Of a stretch of DNA of 53,785 nucleotides, positions 25,875 through 34,617 are shown piece by piece; position 1 is the stretch's first letter, and each line of letters opens with the position of its first letter. A model generated the notes under the pieces. The model was given only the letters and a program-made list of their open reading frames with translations. It did not search any database and was not told where the DNA came from. The DNA is from Spirosoma fluviale (GTDB taxonomy: Bacteria > Bacteroidota > Bacteroidia > Cytophagales > Flexibacteraceae). The position numbers and the translations under genes were made by a program. The stretch is from positions 1-53,785 of the forward strand of contig CAMCXM010000007.1 of assembly GCA_945883425.1 (NCBI GenBank), given 5' to 3'.

Positions 25875-27221
25875 ATGACGAAAATCTCCCTACTTCTCAT
25901 TCTTAGCTTTTTTATTCAGACAAGTTTTGCACAGGTGAACTGGGTAAAACGGGCCGGCGGCGCCAACACAGATCTGGCCAACGGACTATGGGCCAGTCCC
26001 CAGAAAAATCTGTATGTCACCGGAAGCTTCAGCCTTCTGGCTAAATTTCATAAGACAGAAATCGTGGGCAAAGGAGGTGGGGATGTGTATGTAGCTGCGT
26101 ATAATCCGGACGGTATTCCCCTCTGGATCAAATCCTACGGGGGAAAACTCGATGATTTTGCCACTGCCATCACTGGCGATCCGGAAGGAAATCTCTACAT
26201 CACTGGCGTTTTCACCGACACCGCACAATTCGAAAAAGAAACTCTCATCACGAAAGGAGCCGATGTATTTGTCGCCAAAATCGGGCCGAAAGGAAACCTG
26301 ATCTGGGCAAAAAAGATGGAAACTTCCGGCACCGTTATACCGCAGGCCATCGCCGTAACGGATCAGGGAGGCGTCTACATCGGAGGCTTATTTTCTGGGC
26401 CATACGACCAAACCATCAAACGTCAGATGGGGCAAACCGATGGATTTGTCACCAAACTTGACTGGCAGGGAACCGTTTCCTGGACGAAGGTAATGGGCGG
26501 CTCCGGCTTCGACGAAATTACCATGCTCAGCACCGATCCCTGGGGCCGTGTGGTAGCAGCTGGTGTATATGATAAGATTCTATATGTGGAAGAAAGGGAA
26601 CTGGCAGGAAACAGTTCAAAATCCTCATTTGCTGTACGTTTGGAAGCGACCGGAGATATTTTATGGACGAAATCCTTTTCCGGATTTGATGTCCAGTCGC
26701 AGATTTCCGATGCCGTGACTGATGTGCAGGGAACCGTTTATCTGACCGGTAAATTCTCTGGTGAAACCCAGTTTAGTGATCAGGTTAAAAATTCAAAAGG
26801 GCAGACCGACGTTTTTGTTTGTGCCATCAAAACCGATGGACAGGTACAATGGATTTCAACCTTAGGAGGCGATGATGTGGACGAAGGAATGTCGATCCAA
26901 CTGACGGAAAATCAGAAGTCCGTGATGGTGGCTGGTTTTTTCAATAAGTTCATAGAAGTAGGAAAAAAGACGCTCAAAGGTGAATTTGACAATCAGGTTT
27001 TTATAGCCCGCTGGGACAACCGCGGAAATCTCGATGAACTTCGGAAACAGGATTTTAACTCGACCTTTCAATGTGCCGGGCATAAACTGGATGCGAAAGG
27101 CAATCTCTGGATTTGCGGATCTTTCACAGCCAAATCTTCATTTGGCAAAACCGGACTGCAATCGGCAGGTGAGGAAGATATTTTTATCACCGCAATATCC
27201 GATTCAAAAGTAACGGATTAG
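25875..27221 (+). CDS. Secreted SBBP-type seven-repeat beta-propeller protein
   Basis: The 448-residue protein has a signal peptide (MTKISLLLILSFFIQTSFAQ). It then has seven repeats of about 60 residues with the pattern xWxKxxGGxxxDxAxxIxxDxxGNxYxTGxF, for example LWIKSYGGKLDDFATAITGD then NLYITGVF. The seven units fill the whole mature protein, so it should form one closed propeller. The last repeat is the most diverged. Unlike other propellers exported by T9SS, no sorting domain follows, so it is probably periplasmic or lost to the medium. Function is unknown. A TTG three bases earlier is a less likely start. Confidence 0.82.
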   Translation: MTKISLLLILSFFIQTSFAQVNWVKRAGGANTDLANGLWASPQKNLYVTGSFSLLAKFHKTEIVGKGGGDVYVAAYNPDGIPLWIKSYGGKLDDFATAITGDPEGNLYITGVFTDTAQFEKETLITKGADVFVAKIGPKGNLIWAKKMETSGTVIPQAIAVTDQGGVYIGGLFSGPYDQTIKRQMGQTDGFVTKLDWQGTVSWTKVMGGSGFDEITMLSTDPWGRVVAAGVYDKILYVEERELAGNSSKSSFAVRLEATGDILWTKSFSGFDVQSQISDAVTDVQGTVYLTGKFSGETQFSDQVKNSKGQTDVFVCAIKTDGQVQWISTLGGDDVDEGMSIQLTENQKSVMVAGFFNKFIEVGKKTLKGEFDNQVFIARWDNRGNLDELRKQDFNSTFQCAGHKLDAKGNLWICGSFTAKSSFGKTGLQSAGEEDIFITAISDSKVTD

Positions 27222-27248
27222 CGTTCATTCACTTTATTGCGTTCGGAT

Positions 27249-28010
27249 ATGGAAGAACAATACCACCCGGACTGGGATGCCTATTTCTGCACGCTGGATG
27301 AAAAACCCGCCAGCATTGCCATTGATCTGGATCTGAGGCGATTTGCTCCGCTGGAAGACAGAATTCACCTGATTCAGATTTCGATCCGGGTGATGGATCC
27401 CGATGAAAACGGACTTCCGAAAGGCCACGAACTCGAGAAACTTTCCGAAATCGAAGACAACCTGGCCTGCGAACTGGGCGACAAACTGGATGCCGTTTTT
27501 GCCGGTCGCATAGCGCACGACGGTCTTCGTTCCTTTTATTTTTATGCAGCCACTTCGGCAGATGCAGCTGAAGTTGTGATCAATAGTATTTCAGAATTCG
27601 AAGGATATTCTGCCCAGCTGGAAATCAGCGAAGAACCGGAGTGGGAAACCTATTTTGATTTTCTCCTGCCGGATGAAAGGGAATTTCAGCGAATCCAGAA
27701 TCGGAGACTGCTAGCTCAATTAGAAGAATATGGCGACAAACCGGATCGACCACGAAAAATTGAGCATTGGGTGTATTTTCCATCAGAAGAAAACAGAGCC
27801 GATTTTATTCGTTCGGTTGTGAGTCAGGGATATCAATACGAAAGCATGGAGGCCGAAGAAGGCTATCAATTCAATTACAAATTATTGGTAAGCCATGAAG
27901 ATCTCACGACTGAAGAAAACATTGACGAAGTGGTTTTGTACTTATGGGAAACAGCTCAGGAGTTTGACGGCGAATACGACGGCTGGGAAACGACGGTGGT
28001 ACGGGAATGA
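27249..28010 (+). CDS. DUF695 and RraB-like (ribonuclease E regulator B) domain protein
   Basis: The 253-residue acidic soluble protein appears to join two domains. Residues 1 to about 130 resemble DUF695 (EEQYHPDWDAYFCTLDEKPA, then RSFYFYAA). Residues from about 145 resemble RraB: FQRIQNRRLLAQLEEYGDKP, then IEHWVYFPSEENRADFIRSV and GWETTVV. RraB inhibits RNase E in Enterobacteria, but that role is not shown in Bacteroidota. The ATG at 27249 is preferred over a TTG at 27237. The gene converges with DUF6787-mltG. Confidence 0.8.
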   Translation: MEEQYHPDWDAYFCTLDEKPASIAIDLDLRRFAPLEDRIHLIQISIRVMDPDENGLPKGHELEKLSEIEDNLACELGDKLDAVFAGRIAHDGLRSFYFYAATSADAAEVVINSISEFEGYSAQLEISEEPEWETYFDFLLPDEREFQRIQNRRLLAQLEEYGDKPDRPRKIEHWVYFPSEENRADFIRSVVSQGYQYESMEAEEGYQFNYKLLVSHEDLTTEENIDEVVLYLWETAQEFDGEYDGWETTVVRE

Positions 28011-28021
28011 TCCGGAAAAGT

Positions 28022-28309
28022 CTATTTAATCCGCCACCATTTTTTCTGCAGATTCAGAAAGAAACGGAACTGTCCGAATACAGAACCAATCACCAGCAGC
28101 ATCACCTGATAAACCGGAAGGATGGCGATGATGCGCAACGGCACACGAATCCATGGGTTCATGTCATCGGTTATTCCAACCATTTCCAGAACAGGACGGG
28201 CAACAAAAAGTGAGGCTGAGCCGGTAATCGCAAACACAATAAACACCACCACCATCTGAAAATGGCTGGTGATGCCCCATTTGGTTTTCAGTCGATCGAG
28301 GTAGGCCAT
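28022..28309 (-). CDS. Small membrane protein, DUF6787-like
   Basis: The protein has 95 residues with two predicted transmembrane helices (MVVVFIVFAITGSASLFVA and IIAILPVYQVMLLVIGSVFG). The WGI/S-hydrophobic start, conserved GQFRFF segment and basic tail KKWWRIK resemble the DUF6787 family. Its function is unknown. The ATG overlaps the mltG stop codon at 28309, so it is translated after mltG in one operon. A link to peptidoglycan processing is inferred only from that coupling. Confidence 0.7.
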   Translation of the reverse strand: MAYLDRLKTKWGITSHFQMVVVFIVFAITGSASLFVARPVLEMVGITDDMNPWIRVPLRIIAILPVYQVMLLVIGSVFGQFRFFLNLQKKWWRIK

Positions 28310-29346
28310 TAATGAATACCGGCTTTGTTGAGAGCCTCCTGGTAAATGCGTGCATTCCGCAGATGCTCGTTGAAATCTTTGGTGAAATTGTGGTATCCGG
28401 AAAAATCTTCCCGGGCGCAGAAAAACAGATAGTCGTGCTTTTCGTAATTCAGGACGGCATCGATGGCCGGGCGAATGGCTATGGCGATCGGGCCCGGAGG
28501 TAAACCGCCATATTTATAGGTATTGTAGGGCGAATCGGTTTCTTTATGTCCGCTCAAAACCCGTTTGATTTCAAAATCTCCGACCGCAAAAACCACAGTT
28601 GGATCCGCTTGTAAGGGCATATTCTGTGCGAGGCGATTTAAATAAACGCCCGCCACACGGGGCATTTCGTCCACTTTATTGGTTTCAGATTGGGTGATAC
28701 TGGCGACCGTCATTACCTGCGCAGGTGAAAGATTGAGGGCTTTGGCCTTGGCAAGACGATCTTCGGTCCACAGTTTTTCATATGCCGATTTCATCTTTTC
28801 CATCAGGGCTTCGGGTTTGATGGTCCAGTACACTTCATAGGTATTGGGAACGAAAACGGATATTATGTTAAAGGTATCGAGACCAAATTTGGCGGTTTTG
28901 GCTGGGTCATTGAGGATGGATAAAATATCCTGTGCCGAAAACCCAAGTTTCTGATCCAGTTTCTCAGCCAGCTGACGTTTGGTCCGGAAGGAATTGAATG
29001 TGAGCTTAATGGGCGTTTGCCGTCCGGCCTTCAACCGCCGGATAACGGAAAAGTTGGCTTCGTTCGGAGCGATTTCATAGGCTCCCGGTTTCACCGCTTT
29101 TTGATAGCCCAGCATTTTCGACACGAAGGCAAAAGGCAGAAAATCGTGTACCAGCTTATTGGTTTCCAGTGAGTCTTTCACCGAAGTCCAGTTTCCACCT
29201 TCCGGAATATAGAGAAATCGGCTCTTCTCCTCTCCTACCAGAAAATTGCTCGCAAAAAATAGTTGATAAAAGTAAAATGTCGTCGACACCACCACCGTGA
29301 TGAAGGTGATGAAAATCCCGATTTTCGTGTTTCTGCTCAGTGCCAT
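28309..29346 (-). CDS. mltG: Endolytic murein transglycosylase MltG
   Basis: MltG cuts nascent glycan strands and helps set their length. The 345-residue inner-membrane protein has one N-terminal anchor (IGIFITFITVVVSTTFYFYQLFF), a LysM-like region, then the YceG catalytic domain. The key segment is ASITQSETNKVDEMPRVAGVYLNRL in two parts, with the catalytic glutamate in QSET. LQADPTVVFA and YNTYKYGGLPPGPI are the other family motifs. It diverges from era with a 68-bp gap. Confidence 0.95.
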   Translation of the reverse strand: MALSRNTKIGIFITFITVVVSTTFYFYQLFFASNFLVGEEKSRFLYIPEGGNWTSVKDSLETNKLVHDFLPFAFVSKMLGYQKAVKPGAYEIAPNEANFSVIRRLKAGRQTPIKLTFNSFRTKRQLAEKLDQKLGFSAQDILSILNDPAKTAKFGLDTFNIISVFVPNTYEVYWTIKPEALMEKMKSAYEKLWTEDRLAKAKALNLSPAQVMTVASITQSETNKVDEMPRVAGVYLNRLAQNMPLQADPTVVFAVGDFEIKRVLSGHKETDSPYNTYKYGGLPPGPIAIAIRPAIDAVLNYEKHDYLFFCAREDFSGYHNFTKDFNEHLRNARIYQEALNKAGIH

Positions 29347-29402
29347 AATCGTAATCGAACTGCAAGATTACACCATCTGCGTAAAATACCGGAACCAAAC
29401 TC

Positions 29403-29410
29403 CATCTTTG
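29403..29410 (+). promoter_or_regulatory. -7 box immediately before era
   Basis: CATCTTTG is a one-mismatch TAnnTTTG box ending only four bases before the era ATG at 29415. If used, transcription would begin at or very close to the start codon, giving a leaderless or nearly leaderless message. No TTTG lies at the expected -33 distance. Confidence 0.35.
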
Positions 29411-29414
29411 CACC

Positions 29415-30335
29415 ATGAACAGCATTGAAGAAGGCCTGCCTATCCAGAATGTTCCGGAAAATTTCAAATCCGGATTTATCGCCATTGTCGGCAAACCCAA
29501 CGTCGGAAAGTCCACCCTGATGAACGCCCTGGTGGGTGAAAAACTGAGTATCGTTTCCCACAAGGCATCGACAACCCGCCACCGCATTTTCGGAATTCTG
29601 ACAGGAGAAAACTATCAGCTGGTGTACAGCGACACGCCTGGTTTGATCCAGCCGGCTTATGAGTTGCAGAAATCCATGATGCTGTTTGTGGATCAGGCTT
29701 TGGAAGATGCCGATATTATTCTGGCCGTTACCGACAGTCTGAAACTGGGAGCCGATCCGGAACTGGCGGAAATCCTGAAAGCCAGCTCCCTTCCGAAAAT
29801 TCTGGTCCTCAATAAAATTGACAAAACCACGCAGGAAGAAACCGAACAAAAAATCGCCGACTGGAAAGAAGCGATCCCGGAATTGATTCTTCTGGCCGTG
29901 AGTGCGAAAGAAAAATTCAATCTGGAGGGTGTGATGTCCTTTATTCTGGAGCACACACCGGTGCATCCACCTTACTACCCGCTCGACCAGCTCACCGAAC
30001 AGACGGAGCGTTTTTTTGCGGCGGAGATGATCCGGGAACAGGTATTCAGCATATTGGAAAAGGAGATTCCGTACAGTACCAATGTGGTGATCGAAAGCTT
30101 TAAAGACACGCCTGAAATTCTGCGAATCTCCGCCATTTTATATGTGGAGCGCAACTCACAAAAAGCCATTATGCTGGGACATCAGGGAAAAAACATAAAG
30201 AATATTGCCACCCGTGCCCGCCATGAAATGGAAAAATTCTTCGACAAGAAAGTCTTCCTTGAAACCTTTATAAAGGTGGATGAAGACTGGAAAACCGAAA
30301 AGCACAAACTGAAGCGTTTCGGTTTCGGGGTGTAG
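29415..30335 (+). CDS. era: GTPase Era
   Basis: Era is a 16S rRNA-binding GTPase needed for 30S subunit maturation. The 306-residue protein has G1 GKPNVGKST, G2 region STTRHRI, G3 DTPGL, G4 NKID and G5 SAKEKF. A C-terminal KH domain with the GHQGKNIKNIATRARHEME motif follows. The N-terminus carries about 18 extra residues before the G domain. It is transcribed alone and converges with a DUF3667 gene. Confidence 0.98.
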   Translation: MNSIEEGLPIQNVPENFKSGFIAIVGKPNVGKSTLMNALVGEKLSIVSHKASTTRHRIFGILTGENYQLVYSDTPGLIQPAYELQKSMMLFVDQALEDADIILAVTDSLKLGADPELAEILKASSLPKILVLNKIDKTTQEETEQKIADWKEAIPELILLAVSAKEKFNLEGVMSFILEHTPVHPPYYPLDQLTEQTERFFAAEMIREQVFSILEKEIPYSTNVVIESFKDTPEILRISAILYVERNSQKAIMLGHQGKNIKNIATRARHEMEKFFDKKVFLETFIKVDEDWKTEKHKLKRFGFGV

Positions 30336-30381
30336 TGCGGAGAAAAATCATGTCCGCATCTTCTGGTAAAATCCGTTCGAC

Positions 30382-31395
30382 TTAATTCACCAGAAAGAAC
30401 GATAGAAACAGGTTGAGTGCGAGTCCGATGATGAGCGACAAGGTATAGGTCGCTCCCAGAAAGTTGAACTTTACAAACGTCCTTATCCAGCTCTGGCAAT
30501 AGATTCGTTTCATTGCTACAAACGCGTAAATTAAGAACCAGAGATACACTACGTTGAGCAATTCTTCCAAATCAGGAAAGGCCCATTCGACCAGAAAAGC
30601 AATACTGAACAGGGCAAAGGCTAAACAATGGAGGTGAATCCCGAAAATAAGGTGCTCTACATAATAGTAATTCCTTCGCACATACAGTAGTTTGAGCACC
30701 AGCGCAAATACCGGAAGCAGGAGAATGATGATGTTTGGTAGATTGGACTTAAAACCATCAAAAAGTTCGCCAATGATCGTTTCATCTTTGTTTTTCAGCC
30801 TGCCATTAATCGAAATCATTTTCGTCTTTATCGTCCTGACAAACCAACCATCCCGTTCTTCTTCAGGTTTCCTCCGTTGGGCGGAATCGTACTGGGCATA
30901 ACTGTCCTCCAGCCCATTGAAATGAAATCCAGGAGTATTTTCATTCCGGTTCCTACTAATTTTCGCACCTCCTACTTTGACGGTCACATCCTGAATAGAA
31001 TCCGAACTTTCACTGACGGAATCAGTAAACATTCCATCCCGGATTCCTTTCTGGATTTCTTCCTGTGCTGATTGTCCTTCCTTTTCAGGGAGATAAAAAG
31101 CAGTGAGGAAAAACAGAAATGAAAAAAATGCATACATCTGGATTGGGTTCAGAAAGCTCTTTCTTTTTCCTTCCAGATACTTTTTCGTGAGCATTCCCGG
31201 CCTGAAAAAGAGCGGTCCGAGACTGGACCAAAGCTTATTGTCAAAGTCGGTAAACGTCTCAAAAAACTGGAAAAATACATTCCAGACAGAGCGTTTGAAT
31301 TCCTTGCTGTCCTGTCCGCAATGGCTGCAGAACCGGTCATTGAGGACGGTTCCGCAATTGAGACAATGAGGTTGAATAGATTCTGTTTCGGACAA
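30382..31395 (-). CDS. DUF3667 domain-containing membrane protein
   Basis: The 337-residue protein starts with a zinc ribbon (CLNCG, then CSHCGQ, residues about 11-29). The conserved DUF3667 block follows: TFTDFDNKLWSSLGPLFFRP and GMLTKKYLEGKRKSFLNPIQ. Several hydrophobic segments lie mainly in the second half (NIIILLLPVFALVLKLLYV, LHCLAFALFSIAFLVEW and the C-terminal helix). It is an inner-membrane protein of unknown function that is widespread in Bacteroidota. A 6-bp hairpin with no T-run (30336-30358) separates it from era. Confidence 0.88.
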   Translation of the reverse strand: MSETESIQPHCLNCGTVLNDRFCSHCGQDSKEFKRSVWNVFFQFFETFTDFDNKLWSSLGPLFFRPGMLTKKYLEGKRKSFLNPIQMYAFFSFLFFLTAFYLPEKEGQSAQEEIQKGIRDGMFTDSVSESSDSIQDVTVKVGGAKISRNRNENTPGFHFNGLEDSYAQYDSAQRRKPEEERDGWFVRTIKTKMISINGRLKNKDETIIGELFDGFKSNLPNIIILLLPVFALVLKLLYVRRNYYYVEHLIFGIHLHCLAFALFSIAFLVEWAFPDLEELLNVVYLWFLIYAFVAMKRIYCQSWIRTFVKFNFLGATYTLSLIIGLALNLFLSFFLVN

Positions 31396-31614
31396 CTTTC
31401 AATCCGTTTAATTGAAAGGCAAATAGATACACTATTTTTGTTTTCTGAAAGACATTCATGCGATTCCTTCCGTGAAAAGGAAGAATGAGAACAGGATCGG
31501 TAGAGAATGTATGTTTTTCAGGGGGAGGTTCCGGAAATTCGTCCAAAAGGCGGAACCGGTAAAAACAAATTCTGCTTTTTTACATTTAATAATTGCACAA
31601 CCAAAAAATTGATC

Positions 31615-34524
31615 GTGAAACATTTTTCCAGTCTGCTACTCCTGGTGCTTTCGTTTAACAGTTTTGGCCAGGGGAATTCCTGGTTTTCATCTGTTACAAC
31701 CAATCCTGAAAAACTAAAAAGTTATGCCAACCGTTCCATAACCTTTGAGCTCGACACATTGAAAAGTCAGGCTGCCTATCGGGAAGATAAGGACCGGATT
31801 ACACTCTCGTTTCCAATTCCGGGTGGTGTAAAAGAAATGGAATTCGAATCGAATGACATACATGCTTCCGGATTTAAAGTGCTGGATGCCAAAGGACGAA
31901 ATGTGAGTTCAATACTTCAGTTTCCTCATCACTACAAAAGCATCAGCCGGAAACGGGGAAAAGAAATGGCAGCCCTTAGTCTGTTTTCAAACGGACAGTT
32001 TGTTTTGGTTTATTCGGATTCAAAAGGAAATCTGAACATTTCTCAACTTCCTGAAAAACTGGGAAAACCGAATGAATACGTGGCTTTCTTTGATTCTGAC
32101 CTCACCAAAAAGAATCCATTCCAGTGCGGAATAGACCACGATGACGTTCAGCCCACTCACCGTTCAGGATCCGGAAACAATTCCATCACAGCCGACACCA
32201 GTTGCCGGGTGACCGAAATTTACTGGGAATGCGATCACGATATGTTCCAGAAAGGTGTGACGATGCAGGGTACTCTGAACAAATTTGAATCTATGTTCAA
32301 TGGTACCGCCATTCTGTTTGAAGTTGAAACCATTAACATCGGTGTGAAAGCATTGAAAATCTGGAACACACCCGATCCATATACCTACAACAGTTCGTTC
32401 ACTGCGTTGGATGATTTTATGGCGGCTGGAAATGCAGCAAACTGGCCGGGTCAGCTGGCGCATCTCCTGAGTACCCGTCCTCTGAACTTAGGCGGTGTAG
32501 CCTACCTGGACGCCATTTGTTCCAACTTCCGCTATGGGTTCTCCAATATAGACTTCAACTTTGTTGATCTACCTGCGTATTCGTGGACATTAAGTACGAT
32601 TGCCCACGAACTGGGGCATAATTTCTCAAGTAACCACACACACAATTGCGGCTGGGAAGTTTCGCCAGGCGTTTTTGGACAAATCGATTCCTGCTGGAAT
32701 GCCGAAGGAAATTGTCAGCCCACCGTAAGAGGAAGAGAAGGAACGGTAATGAGCTATTGCCACCTGACTGGGAATGTCAATTTATCACTTGGTTTTGGTC
32801 CATTGCCCGGAGACAGAATCAGGCAAGGATTCGCTGACATGTCCTGCGTGTCAGGCACCATTGTCATTCCAAACTTTACTCCCACAAGTACAGGTCCGTT
32901 TTGTGTTGGAGATACCATTCAGTTACTGGCAGAAGATCTGGAAGGATATTCCTACAAATGGACCGGACCAAACGGATATCTCAGCACCGAAAAGTTCCCG
33001 TTCATTCCAAATGTGACCGAGCAGGCGGAAGGAAAATACAGTCTTAGTCTAAAAAAATCGGCTTGTGAATCAAGAGGAAAGAAAACCGATGTGGTGTTCA
33101 ATTGCCTTCAGGTAGATGCGCTTCCAACGGCGATTTGTGCCGGATCCAATCTATCGGTACCGTTTCGTTCCACCGGCGTTTTCAATTCAGGCAACCGTTT
33201 TATAGTGCAGTTGAGTAACACGTCCGGATCTTTCAATTCACCATTGAATATTGACACGCTGGATGCCATTACTCCCGAAATGTTCAATTCAAAGCTTCCA
33301 GCCAACCTCACCACAAGTGCCAATTACAAAGTAAGAATTATCTCCACCAATCCGGCGTATACCGGAAAACCTCCGGTGAAGAACGTGCTGATCAATGCAG
33401 TGGGCCCGTCTCCACTACCTCAAAACGGGGAACGCTGCGGTCCCGGAGTTGTGCAGATTTCGGCTACCGGCGGCTCCAATTTATTGTGGTTTAAAAACAC
33501 AGAAGCAACCGTTCCTTTGGCGAATAATGTCCGGAAGTTCACAACTCCCGTGATCAACCAAACCACCAGTTTCTATGTCCAAAGCGGTAATGTAACCAAA
33601 GGTAAAAGCGGATTAAACAGCTCATTGGCCGGAACGAATTCATCCAATTCATCAGACGGATTAAACTTCTCTGTTATCTCCACCATCCGTCTGGATTCGG
33701 TCACAATACCGCATGCTTCGATGGCCAGTCCTGCCAGCTTATGCCGGATTGTTTTGGAAAAGAATGGTCTGCAATGGTATCAGACCGATGTCGTTTCATC
33801 TGGTTCCAAAGCGAAAGTGGCCCTTTTCTGGCGATTGGATCCGGGAAGCGGATACCTGTTGAAATGTGAAAACATCAGCCAGCCATTATTGACTGCATCA
33901 GGAAACTGGGGAAGCTATCCTTTAAAGTACCCAACCTTATTGAATATTGAAGGGGCTGTTTCGGGAAATACAACCTATCCGTATCTCTTTAACTGGGTGA
34001 TCAGTAAATACAGCGGATGTCCAAGTCCGAAAGTAGAAGTGAAAGCCCGCATTCTGAACGGACAAACTCCTGAAACACCTTTGGTTACTCAAATTTCAGA
34101 TTCACTTATCTGTAATGTGAACGCACCTCAATATCAGTGGCAGGTGAATGGTATTATTCAAACAAACAACAATTCACCAAAAATCAAAGGACTACAGAAT
34201 TCGTCGTACACGGTTCGGTACAAACTGGATTCCTGCTGGTCAGAATGGTCCGTTCCTGTGGTGGCTGTAATTACAGGTGTGGCAGTAGAAAACCAACTGG
34301 AACCGGTATCCTTTTATCCCAATCCGGGAGAAGGTTTACTCAACTGGTCGGGACCTGAAGAAAAAACAGCTCTCAGACTCTTCTCAACCGAAGGAAAATC
34401 AGTTTGGGAAAAGACAATTCAGGGTTCGGGACAGCTTGATCTCCGGCATTTACCATCTGGGCTTTACATCCTTCAGTGGTTATCTGCGCAGACCAGAGGA
34501 AGTTCTCTCCTTGCAATAGAATAA
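31615..34524 (+). CDS. T9SS-secreted zinc metalloprotease, reprolysin-like (M12B)
   Basis: The protein has 969 residues from the GTG at 31615, which gives a clean signal peptide (KHFSSLLLLVLSFNSFGQ); a TTG at 31609 is almost equally good. The frame extends to 31507 with a leader that does not look translated. The metzincin motif HExxHxxxxxH is present at residues 331-341 as HELGHNFSSNH, with a Met-turn VMSYCH downstream. Beta-rich Ig-like domains follow. A T9SS type A sorting domain ends the protein (FYPNPGEGLL, LFSTEGKSVW, LPSGLYILQW). It should be an extracellular or surface endopeptidase released by PorU. Confidence 0.9.
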   Translation: MKHFSSLLLLVLSFNSFGQGNSWFSSVTTNPEKLKSYANRSITFELDTLKSQAAYREDKDRITLSFPIPGGVKEMEFESNDIHASGFKVLDAKGRNVSSILQFPHHYKSISRKRGKEMAALSLFSNGQFVLVYSDSKGNLNISQLPEKLGKPNEYVAFFDSDLTKKNPFQCGIDHDDVQPTHRSGSGNNSITADTSCRVTEIYWECDHDMFQKGVTMQGTLNKFESMFNGTAILFEVETINIGVKALKIWNTPDPYTYNSSFTALDDFMAAGNAANWPGQLAHLLSTRPLNLGGVAYLDAICSNFRYGFSNIDFNFVDLPAYSWTLSTIAHELGHNFSSNHTHNCGWEVSPGVFGQIDSCWNAEGNCQPTVRGREGTVMSYCHLTGNVNLSLGFGPLPGDRIRQGFADMSCVSGTIVIPNFTPTSTGPFCVGDTIQLLAEDLEGYSYKWTGPNGYLSTEKFPFIPNVTEQAEGKYSLSLKKSACESRGKKTDVVFNCLQVDALPTAICAGSNLSVPFRSTGVFNSGNRFIVQLSNTSGSFNSPLNIDTLDAITPEMFNSKLPANLTTSANYKVRIISTNPAYTGKPPVKNVLINAVGPSPLPQNGERCGPGVVQISATGGSNLLWFKNTEATVPLANNVRKFTTPVINQTTSFYVQSGNVTKGKSGLNSSLAGTNSSNSSDGLNFSVISTIRLDSVTIPHASMASPASLCRIVLEKNGLQWYQTDVVSSGSKAKVALFWRLDPGSGYLLKCENISQPLLTASGNWGSYPLKYPTLLNIEGAVSGNTTYPYLFNWVISKYSGCPSPKVEVKARILNGQTPETPLVTQISDSLICNVNAPQYQWQVNGIIQTNNNSPKIKGLQNSSYTVRYKLDSCWSEWSVPVVAVITGVAVENQLEPVSFYPNPGEGLLNWSGPEEKTALRLFSTEGKSVWEKTIQGSGQLDLRHLPSGLYILQWLSAQTRGSSLLAIE

Positions 34525-34577
34525 ACGATTCTGAAGATTTTTAGGCATTTGATAACCTATCACAACCATTTTGGTTA

Positions 34578-34585
34578 TACCTTTG
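34578..34585 (+). promoter_or_regulatory. -7 box of the suf operon promoter
   Basis: TACCTTTG matches TAnnTTTG exactly and lies 33 bases before the sufB ATG. A TTTG at 34548-34551 is 26 bases upstream, longer than the usual 19-20. A transcription start near 34590 is expected. Confidence 0.6.
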
Positions 34586-34586
34586 C

Positions 34587-34601
34587 TTAGAATTATTCTA
34601 A
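34587..34601. promoter_or_regulatory. 7-1-7 palindrome, candidate PerR/Fur-family operator of the suf operon
   Basis: TTAGAAT and ATTCTAA are perfect arms around one T. The layout and sequence match the Bacillus PerR box TTATAATnATTATAA at 13 of 15 positions, with one symmetric change per arm. It begins one base after the -7 box and would cover the transcription start, which suits repression. The regulator gene is not in the window. Confidence 0.55.
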
Positions 34602-34617
34602 ATAATGAAATTGATTC

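Noticed and set aside
30336-30358. TGCGGA/TCCGCA hairpin after era as a terminator
   Set aside because: The stem is only six base pairs with an 11-base loop and no T-run follows, so it was not listed as a terminator.
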